Of a DNA stretch of 5,148 nucleotides, positions 1 through 5,148 are shown piece by piece (position 1 is the first letter of the stretch; every line of letters begins with the position of its first letter). The notes under the pieces were generated by a model. It was not told the origin of the DNA and made no database searches. It saw only the letters and a list, made by a program, of their open reading frames with translations. Made by a program: the position numbers and the translations under genes. The DNA is taken from positions 1-5,148 of the forward strand of contig JACCXR010000499.1 of the NCBI GenBank assembly GCA_013696915.1. Direction: 5' to 3'. Origin of the DNA: Euzebyaceae bacterium. Its GTDB lineage: Bacteria > Actinomycetota > Nitriliruptoria > Euzebyales > Egibacteraceae.

Positions 1-1169
1 CTGCCGCCCGCCGGCGGTGCCACGGGCGGGGCGGGCCGCGGACGGGCCACCGCACGGCCGGTGCGCACCCGGCGGGTGGCCGTCAGCAGGCCGAGCAGTC
101 CCAAGGCCACGTACAGGCCGAGCACCCTGAGCCACACCAGCGCCCGGTCCGCGCCGGCGTCCGCGCCGAGCGGCCCGGGAGCCTCTTCGATCACGACGGC
201 GCCCGCGCCCGGCGGCGGCGGCGCCGCAACTGCGGGGGGTACCGGCGGGGCGGGCGGTGCCTCCGCCGGCGGCGGGGGCACCGGCCCGGCGTCCTCGAGC
301 GGCGCGATGGGCAGCGGTTCGGTGAACGCCGGTTCAGGCAGGGCGGGCTGCGCCTCCATGATCACGTCGTCGCGCTGGCGCATCGCCGGCGCGCCGGGCA
401 GTGCCTCGGCCATCAGGCCGAGCGGCGACGGCAGGGCCGACATGCCGGCGCCGCTGGGGTTCTGCGCCCGCACTGCGTCCGCCACCCCGAAGAACGGGTT
501 GAGGTACAGGGCCAACGGGGTCCGCAGGTCGTCGCCCCGGGACGCCCGGACCGCGACCTCGGCGAGCGACAGGAAGGCGGTGCCCCCCGCGAGCGCCAGC
601 ACCAGGCCGTAGGTCAGCACCACCGCCGCGGACGTGCGCTTGACCACGGACGAGATGCCGAGCGACATGGCCGCCACGCACACCCCCACGGCGAGGATCA
701 TCGCGACGCCCCGCAGCAGGTCACCGAGCCCGATCCCCCCCAGGAAGAACGCGGCCGCGCCCAGCGGCAGCGCCGCCGTGACCAGCAGCGCCAGCCATGC
801 CACCGAGGCGCCGAGCTTGCCGAGGACGATCTCGAACGGCCGCAGCAGCGTCACCTGGAGCAGGGGCAGCGTGCGGCGCTCCCGCTCGCCGGACACCGCG
901 GACGCGGCGTAGCCGGGCGCGACGAACAGCACGAGCAGCAGGATGAAGAACAGCAGCCCCTCGACGAGGAATCGTCCGAGGACGGGACCGGCGCTCAGCG
1001 AGTCGACCCCGCCGAAGCCGAACCCGAACTGCGACTGCAGGACGCTCTGCCCCACCCGGTAGAGCAGGTAGAGGATCCCGCCCAGGACCGCCAGGTACAG
1101 CGTGAGCGTCAGGACCGCGCGCCGGCCGCGCCAGCGCTCGATCAGCTCCCGCCGCAGCACCGGGTTCAC
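1..1169 (-). CDS. ABC-2 type transporter permease, C-terminus cut by window edge
   Basis: Membrane subunit of an ABC-2 family transporter, probably an exporter, working with the ATPase encoded just upstream. The frame is open for 389 residues and leaves the window without a stop. I chose the GTG at 1169 because it overlaps the ATPase stop (GTGA) and follows a G-rich RBS-like stretch at 1177-1183 with a 7-nt spacer. Residues 1-18 are basic (MNPVLRRELIERWRGRR), implying a cytoplasmic N-terminus. Predicted helices are at about 19-38, 68-88, 120-142, 150-174, 178-202 and 342-362. Between helices 2 and 3 lies the family's typical cytoplasmic segment, SGERERRTLPLLQVT followed by EIVLGK, the usual contact region with the ATPase. 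Helices 5 and 6 are separated by about 118 residues, unusually long, with 15 prolines in residues 296-320. By the positive-inside rule this loop is extracytoplasmic. After helix 6 comes a basic, Pro/Ala-rich tail (TATRRVRTGR...). Substrate unknown. Confidence 0.88.
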   Translation of the reverse strand, partial: MNPVLRRELIERWRGRRAVLTLTLYLAVLGGILYLLYRVGQSVLQSQFGFGFGGVDSLSAGPVLGRFLVEGLLFFILLLVLFVAPGYAASAVSGERERRTLPLLQVTLLRPFEIVLGKLGASVAWLALLVTAALPLGAAAFFLGGIGLGDLLRGVAMILAVGVCVAAMSLGISSVVKRTSAAVVLTYGLVLALAGGTAFLSLAEVAVRASRGDDLRTPLALYLNPFFGVADAVRAQNPSGAGMSALPSPLGLMAEALPGAPAMRQRDDVIMEAQPALPEPAFTEPLPIAPLEDAGPVPPPPAEAPPAPPVPPAVAAPPPPGAGAVVIEEAPGPLGADAGADRALVWLRVLGLYVALGLLGLLTATRRVRTGRAVARPRPAPPVAPPAGG

Positions 1170-2173
1170 CGCACCACCCCCTCGGTCACCGACATGAAGA
1201 GCCGCTCGAGCCCGCCGTGCTGCTCCGTGTAGGACACGACCCGGACCCCGGCCCCGACCAGGGCGGCGAGCAGGTCGGCGGCCGCCTCCTGCCCACCGTC
1301 GAGGTCGGCGCGCAGCAGCGCCCCCGCGACCTGGACGTTCAGCGCCCCGGCGGCGGTCGCCGCCTGAGCCGCCGCGAGCAGCGCCGCCTCGTCGCCGAGC
1401 AGGCGCGCGACGACCGACGTCGTGGCCCGGGACGCCGCGCGGATCTCGTCCAGCGTGCCCTGCGCGAGCATGCGCCCGGCCTCGATGATCCCGACGCGGT
1501 CGCACAGCTCGCCGAGCTCGGACAGGATGTGCGAGCTGATCAGGATCGTCTTCCCCTGGCGCGCGAGCTCCAGGAGGATCTCCCGCAGGTCGATCCGGGC
1601 GCGCGGGTCGAGCCCGCTCGCCGGCTCGTCCAGGACCAGCAGCCGCGGGTCGTGGACGAGCGTCCGCGCCAGTCCGAGCCGCTGCTGCATCCCGCGCGAC
1701 AGGCCGACGACGTCGATGTCGCGCTTGTGCGACAGGTCGACGAGCTCCAGCAGGTCGGCGACCCGGCGGCGGCGCGCGGCGGGCCGCAGGCCGTAGGCGG
1801 CGGCGAAGAAGTCGAGGTACTCCCCGCAGGTCAGCCCGTCGTAGAGCCCGAAGAAGTCCGGCATCCAGCCGACGAGGCGGCGCACGTCGCGCGGCCGGCG
1901 GACGGGGTCGGCGCCGAAGACCGCGACCGTGCCCTCGTCGGGGATGAGCAGCGTCGCGAGCGACAGCATCGTGGTGGTCTTGCCGGCGCCGTTCGGCCCG
2001 ATCAGCCCGAAGACCGCACCCGCGGGCACGTCGAGGTCGAGGTGGTCGACCGCGACGAAGCGGCCGTAGCGCTTGACGAGGCCGCGCACGCGCACGGCCG
2101 TCTCGGCCGCCGTGGCCGCCGGCGGCGGGGGCGGGGGCGGCGGGGGCGGCACCGTGAGCGTGTGGTCGGTCAC
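1166..2173 (-). CDS. ABC transporter ATP-binding protein (ABC-2 exporter type)
   Basis: Cytoplasmic ATPase subunit, 335 residues, that powers the downstream permease. Visible motifs in order: Walker A GPNGAGKTT (59-67); a Q-loop region VGWMPDFFGLYDGLT in which the usual Gln is Asp106; the ABC signature in variant form LSRGMQQRL (158-166); Walker B plus D-loop RLLVLDEPASGLDP (177-190) with catalytic Glu183; and H-loop ISSH (His215). All residues needed for ATP hydrolysis are present. Residues from about 240 form the C-terminal extension common in drug/Nat-type ABC-2 ATPases, ending in the typical LERLFMSVTEG. The GTG start at 2173 overlaps the upstream stop (GTGA), indicating translational coupling; no good RBS is visible. 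An odd feature is ten consecutive prolines at residues 9-18, before the domain begins near residue 26. In-frame GTG codons at 2095 and 2089 could give a start without the proline run, but I see no clear RBS for them. Confidence 0.95.
   Translation of the reverse strand: MTDHTLTVPPPPPPPPPPAATAAETAVRVRGLVKRYGRFVAVDHLDLDVPAGAVFGLIGPNGAGKTTTMLSLATLLIPDEGTVAVFGADPVRRPRDVRRLVGWMPDFFGLYDGLTCGEYLDFFAAAYGLRPAARRRRVADLLELVDLSHKRDIDVVGLSRGMQQRLGLARTLVHDPRLLVLDEPASGLDPRARIDLREILLELARQGKTILISSHILSELGELCDRVGIIEAGRMLAQGTLDEIRAASRATTSVVARLLGDEAALLAAAQAATAAGALNVQVAGALLRADLDGGQEAAADLLAALVGAGVRVVSYTEQHGGLERLFMSVTEGVVR
2120..2149 (-). repeat. Ten-codon polyproline tract in the ATPase N-terminus
   Basis: Ten successive Pro codons (seven CCG, three CCC) encode residues 9-18 of the ATPase. 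The plus strand, which is the template for this gene, carries three G5 runs separated by short spacers. Polyproline runs are known to stall ribosomes and to need EF-P. The near-repetitive CCC/CCG units could also change length by replication slippage in steps of three bases, without breaking the frame. Confidence 0.9.
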
Positions 2174-4389
2174 GGGTGCACCGCGACACCGGCGACGCCG
2201 CGGCCCGAGAACTCGAACGGGAACAGCTCGCCGGAGGCGCGGACGTAGAGCTGCCCGAGCGGGTCGACGAGCGTCGCGGCGTCACCGCCCCCGAGCGGCA
2301 GCGCCTGCCCCGCGGGCAGCCACTGGCGGGCGGCGTGGTCCCACACGGTCAGCTCGACGGAGCCGCCGAACTGGCCGCCGCGGTCGAGGTCGGAGTAGAC
2401 GACCGCCGGCGTCGCTCCCGGCGGAAAGCGGAACCGCAGGTGCACGTCGCGCGGGCCCTCGACGGCCAGCGGCGAGGGGCGAAACGCCTGCGGGTCCGCG
2501 AGCGCGACCCGCTCGACGGCCTGCGCGAGCACCGCCCCGTCGGCGGGCAGGGCCGGGCGGGCGCCGACGACGACGAGCCGGCCGAGGTCGCGGATCGGCA
2601 GCCCGTCGGTCCGCAGACCCCCCACCCCCCCGTCCGGGGACCGCCCCACCGCCCAGACCAGCGCCGGGTTGCCGTCCATCACGTCGGACCGCAGCACCGC
2701 CTCCATCGAGGCCGGCGGGGTCACGATCCCGTCGGCGCCGGCCGCCAGCCCGTCGAAGACGTCGCGGAAGGGGTCGCGGGTCTGCAGACGGGCGCCGCCC
2801 ACGGTCACGGTGTCGGATGCCCCGGCCGCCAGCGTGCCGACCCTGCCCGAGGAGCTCCCGGCGCGGACAGCGACGTCCTCGACGGCCGCGCCCGAGACGT
2901 TCGTCACGGTGACCTCGACCCCGCCGCGTCCCGCCACCGCCTCCACCTCGAGGGGCGCCGGGTCGGTGGTCGTCCTGGACGCCAGCACGCCGCCGAGCTG
3001 GAGCGCGGTGAGGTCCATGCGGACGGTCACGTCCTCAGCGCGCGTCACCGTCGAGGTGCGGCCGCCGTCGACGAGCGGCCGCGCGGTCCAGTCCTCACCG
3101 GGCAGGACCGCCTCGTGCACCCCCGCCGTCGGCCCGCGGGCCCCCACCGCGACGACCTCGGTGCCGATGCCGTCGACCCACCACGCGACCGCGCTGGCGA
3201 CGCCCATGGGCGGGCGGCTCCCGGTGGCGCCGAGAAAGCCCGCCGCGGTGAAGATGGCGGTGACGGCCGGCACCGTGACCCACGCGAGCTCCCGGCGGCG
3301 GAGCCGCGCCAGGATCATCCCGTTCACCGGCCCCACGACGAGCACGTACGTCACGAGGAAGCCGGCCAGCCACGGCAGCGCCGGGGTCGACGCCCCGCCC
3401 TCGGAGAGCAGGCGGGCGAACTGGTGCGGGTAGCGCTGGACCGCCCACTCGCTGTTCTGCGTCCCCGTGCGGCCGCTCGGCCCGGTCACCGCCGACCACA
3501 GCGCCGGGGACCGCCCGTACTCGCCCGCGCCCGGGCCGACCGCGACGACGCTGACCCGGCCGCGGCCGGCCGGCATGGTCGCCGCCAACGGGGTCGCTCC
3601 TCCACCCGGCCGCAGCGCCCCCGCCTGAAGCACCCAGGTGCCCGCGGACGGCGTCAGCCCGGCCGGCGGCGCTGCCGCGGCCTCGGCCGGGAGAGGCGGC
3701 ACCACCTCGGAGGCCGGCGACCACGGCAACCCGAGACCGGCGAGATCGACCGGCCCCTCGGTGTCGGCGACGACCGCGAGGTCGGTGCCTGCGACCACGG
3801 CGGCGGCCAGGTTGCGGCGGGCCGCCTCGGGCAGGTCGGCCAGAGTGCCGATCTCTGCGACGAGCCCGCCGAGCGGCGCGAGCGCGAGGGGCGACAGCGC
3901 GACCCACGCGGGGTCCACCGGCACCCACGTCCCGTTGACGCCGAGCGGCTCGATCCGCAGCGGCGGCGCCTCGGCCGGCAGGGCACCGAGCATGCCGACG
4001 AGGTAGCCGCCGTCGGCGCCGGTCTGGTCCGCGCGCACGGTCAGCGGCTCGCGGTCGGCCTCCTCGACGACCACCCGCACCCGGCCGCTCGGCACCAGGA
4101 ACCTGTAGATCTTCAGCGACCCGGCGCCGACCTCGACCCGGCGGGATTCGCGCGCGACGCCGGCGTCGCCCTGGGTCTCCACGCTGAGGGTGGCGCCCAC
4201 GGGCCTGCGGGGCTCCAGCCGCACCTCGACCGGGGTCCACGGCGCGGAGGCGTCGCGGCCGCCGTGGCCGGCGAGCACCTGGAGGCCGAGGTCCTCGACC
4301 GTCGGGGCGGGATCCTGCGCGGCGGCCGCCGCGGTGACGGCGGGCACGAGCAGGAGCGCGCACACGAACGTGGCGCCCCACAGCCGCAC
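2170..4389 (-). CDS. Large secreted/membrane-tethered protein with two central helices, ABC-2 cassette partner
   Basis: Unnamed 739-residue protein. The GTG at 4389 is chosen because AGGAGG lies 4 nt upstream and a signal peptide follows at once (basic RLW, hydrophobic core FVCALLLVPAV, Ala-rich cleavage region near residue 24). The frame extends to a TTG at 4518, but that would add 43 Arg/Gly/Pro-rich residues before the signal. Residues about 50-120 look like a beta-sandwich (PWTPVEVRLEPRRPVGATL..., then SLKIYRFLVPSG). Residues about 125-235 alternate strands and Ala/Leu-rich helices, resembling a Rossmann or glutamine-amidotransferase-like fold. Helices lie at about 338-357 and 371-390, joined by the basic link ARLRRRELAW. 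GPVNG before a LRRRELAWV link recurs in membrane proteins beside ABC-2 genes. Residues 391-739 are again extracytoplasmic, with an Ig-like stretch (EVTVTNVSG..., about 490-530). The only Cys is residue 10, within the signal. Its stop overlaps the ATPase start. Likely an ectodomain accessory; function unproven. Confidence 0.85.
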   Translation of the reverse strand: MRLWGATFVCALLLVPAVTAAAAAQDPAPTVEDLGLQVLAGHGGRDASAPWTPVEVRLEPRRPVGATLSVETQGDAGVARESRRVEVGAGSLKIYRFLVPSGRVRVVVEEADREPLTVRADQTGADGGYLVGMLGALPAEAPPLRIEPLGVNGTWVPVDPAWVALSPLALAPLGGLVAEIGTLADLPEAARRNLAAAVVAGTDLAVVADTEGPVDLAGLGLPWSPASEVVPPLPAEAAAAPPAGLTPSAGTWVLQAGALRPGGGATPLAATMPAGRGRVSVVAVGPGAGEYGRSPALWSAVTGPSGRTGTQNSEWAVQRYPHQFARLLSEGGASTPALPWLAGFLVTYVLVVGPVNGMILARLRRRELAWVTVPAVTAIFTAAGFLGATGSRPPMGVASAVAWWVDGIGTEVVAVGARGPTAGVHEAVLPGEDWTARPLVDGGRTSTVTRAEDVTVRMDLTALQLGGVLASRTTTDPAPLEVEAVAGRGGVEVTVTNVSGAAVEDVAVRAGSSSGRVGTLAAGASDTVTVGGARLQTRDPFRDVFDGLAAGADGIVTPPASMEAVLRSDVMDGNPALVWAVGRSPDGGVGGLRTDGLPIRDLGRLVVVGARPALPADGAVLAQAVERVALADPQAFRPSPLAVEGPRDVHLRFRFPPGATPAVVYSDLDRGGQFGGSVELTVWDHAARQWLPAGQALPLGGGDAATLVDPLGQLYVRASGELFPFEFSGRGVAGVAVHP

Positions 4390-4393
4390 GCGT

Positions 4394-4399
4394 CCTCCT
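4394..4399 (-). promoter_or_regulatory. Ribosome binding site of the large membrane protein
   Basis: On the minus strand the sequence reads AGGAGG, then ACGC, then GTG at 4389. This is a full anti-16S match with a short 4-nt spacer. It decides the start of the large protein in favour of 4389 over the TTG at 4518, and marks the ABC cassette as having its own strong translation entry point, whereas the two downstream genes are entered by stop/start overlap. Confidence 0.8.
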
Positions 4400-4480
4400 C
4401 GCCGCTTCGGGCCACGGCCCGGAGCCCGTGCCCTTCCAGACGCCCTCGGGCCGGGCCCGGTTGCGGCTGCCGACCTGTCC

Positions 4481-4492
4481 GTCCGGCCGGAC
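4481..4492. repeat. Perfect 12-base palindrome in the intergenic gap
   Basis: GTCCGGCCGGAC equals its own reverse complement and lies about 92 bases upstream of the GTG start of the ABC cassette and 13 bases after the preceding stop codon. It could be an operator half-site pair or part of an RNA hairpin, but it has no central loop and chance is a fair explanation at this base composition. Confidence 0.4.
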
Positions 4493-4504
4493 CGGGGCCT
4501 GCGG

Positions 4505-5148
4505 CTAGAACCGGACAATGGTGTCGTCCAGGATCCGGCCGTCGCCGTCGACGAACAGGACGTGGCTCGAGGGCGGCTGGCCGTTGCCGAAGCGGCCTTC
4601 CCGGTAGGTCCAGCTCAGCTGGACGGCCTCGCTGTCGGGCACGGGGTAGGCGAGCCACCAGCCGTTGCGCTCCTGCAGCGCCCACTCGGCACCGGCCGGC
4701 GCGGTCGTCGTCTGCGCGGCGATGCTGCGTCCGTCGCTCGTGCAGCACGTCCCGAACCCGCCGAATTGACCGGCCTGGTCCTCCGGGACCGCGCCCATCG
4801 AGCCAGTGGCCAGGTTGGAACCGTCCCCCCAGGCAAAGCACGAGACTCTCACCCGCTGGTCCGTCGGCTGGCCCGGCCCGGCGAACTGCATCTGGCCCTC
4901 GCCGGTGAACGCGAACAGCACCAGCTCCGGCGTCACCACGACGTCGGAGAGGGCCGGCGCGACCTCCCAGGCCATCTCCCCGGCCCCGCAGTCGTCCGGC
5001 ACGCCGGCGGGCAGCGCATCGAGCGTCGCGACCCCCACCACGGGCCCGTCGACCTCCGGCGGGAGGCGCTCGGGCACCGGCCCGGGCGCGACCCCGGTCG
5101 CCAGCACGGTCGGGGCGGCTTCGGTCTCCGCGGCCCGCGGGCGCTGGG
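4505..5148 (-). CDS. Hypothetical extracytoplasmic protein, N-terminus beyond window edge
   Basis: I do not recognise a family. The frame is open from the right edge to the TAG at 4505-4507, giving 214 visible residues. An internal GTG at 5107 could be a start, but the same frame continues upstream to the edge (QRPRAAETEAAPT), so the gene is probably longer and this Pro/Ala/Glu-rich part is a linker after an unseen signal peptide, lipobox or membrane anchor. Numbered from that GTG, the later part is rich in short beta-type segments (ELVLFAFTGEG, RVRVSCFAWG, AVQLSWTYREG, HVLFVDGDGRILDD) and ends in a hydrophobic-basic TIVRF. It has four cysteines (40, 90, 121, 122), including an adjacent pair, which would suit two disulfides outside the cytoplasm. 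No transmembrane helix is visible in this portion. It lies on the same strand as the ABC cassette, 115 bases upstream; co-transcription is possible but not shown. Confidence 0.75.
   Translation of the reverse strand, partial: QRPRAAETEAAPTVLATGVAPGPVPERLPPEVDGPVVGVATLDALPAGVPDDCGAGEMAWEVAPALSDVVVTPELVLFAFTGEGQMQFAGPGQPTDQRVRVSCFAWGDGSNLATGSMGAVPEDQAGQFGGFGTCCTSDGRSIAAQTTTAPAGAEWALQERNGWWLAYPVPDSEAVQLSWTYREGRFGNGQPPSSHVLFVDGDGRILDDTIVRF

Larger units (their letters stand above)
4390..4504 (-). other. Intergenic gap between the upstream gene and the ABC operon
   Basis: These 115 bases lie between the TAG stop at 4505-4507 and the GTG start at 4389. They are extremely GC-rich. I see no recognisable -35/-10 pair and no hairpin followed by a T run on the coding strand, so neither a promoter nor an intrinsic terminator can be supported. 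Several short dyads are present: a perfect palindrome at 4481-4492, a perfect 10-base palindrome at 4451-4460, and a 5-bp stem with a 4-base loop at 4408-4421. In such GC-rich DNA, short dyads also arise by chance. Confidence 0.6.

Noticed and set aside
61..912. Two plus-strand open frames (183 and 92 residues)
   Set aside because: Both are antisense to the ABC-2 permease, which has clear membrane helices and family motifs. Their translations are Ser/Ala/Arg-rich without domains.
1217..2248. 343-residue open frame on the plus strand
   Set aside because: It is antisense to the ABC ATPase, whose motifs are complete. The translation is low-complexity and Arg/Asp/Gly-rich.
2618..2631. C6-A-C7 run (G7-T-G6 on the coding strand) as a G-quadruplex or frameshift site
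   Set aside because: The 14 bases are one short of four G3 tracts with single-base loops. The frame is intact and encodes GGVGG, so no effect can be supported.
4408..4421. Hairpin as an intrinsic terminator
   Set aside because: The stem is only 5 bp, the loop is 4 bases and there is no T run after it on the coding strand.
4390..4518. TTG start at 4518 for the large protein
   Set aside because: It would add 43 Arg/Gly/Pro-rich residues ahead of an obvious signal peptide and overlap the upstream gene. The GTG at 4389 has a strong RBS directly in front.
2176..4908. 910-residue open frame on the plus strand
   Set aside because: It lies antisense to the large protein and the upstream gene. Its translation is Arg/Gly/Pro/His-rich with no domains, as expected of a shadow frame in high-GC DNA.

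Overview
The window is very GC-rich, with G or C in almost every third codon position and GTG used for the visible starts. It looks like a chromosomal piece from a high-GC bacterium. An actinomycete-type organism (Actinomycetota) is the most likely source, but nothing here fixes the genus. All supported genes lie on the minus strand, so the window reads biologically from right (5148) to left (1).

In transcription order the layout is as follows. (1) A 3'-terminal piece of an unrecognised, probably extracytoplasmic protein occupies 5148-4505; its start lies beyond the right edge. (2) A 115-base GC-rich gap (4504-4390) holds short dyads and a strong Shine-Dalgarno sequence. (3) A large 739-residue protein (4389-2170) has a signal peptide, a long extracytoplasmic N-terminal part, a central pair of membrane helices and a second extracytoplasmic part. 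(4) An ABC ATPase (2173-1166) has complete Walker A, Walker B and H-loop motifs and an unusual ten-proline N-terminus. (5) An ABC-2 type permease (1169-1) is cut by the left edge, with six predicted membrane helices and a long proline-rich loop predicted to lie outside.

Genes 3, 4 and 5 are joined by two identical GTGA stop/start overlaps of 4 nt, so they are almost certainly one translationally coupled operon. The simplest reading is an ABC-2 exporter: the ATPase drives the permease, and the large two-helix protein supplies extracytoplasmic domains that could bind or guide the substrate or a partner. The substrate cannot be read from the sequence. The gene at 5148-4505 is on the same strand and may belong to the same unit, but the 115-base gap leaves that open.

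I see no tRNA, rRNA, CRISPR array, insertion sequence, phage gene or clear intrinsic terminator. The window looks like ordinary chromosomal transporter DNA. The less usual points are the large ectodomain partner, the proline-rich elements in both ABC subunits and the variant Q-loop and signature of the ATPase.
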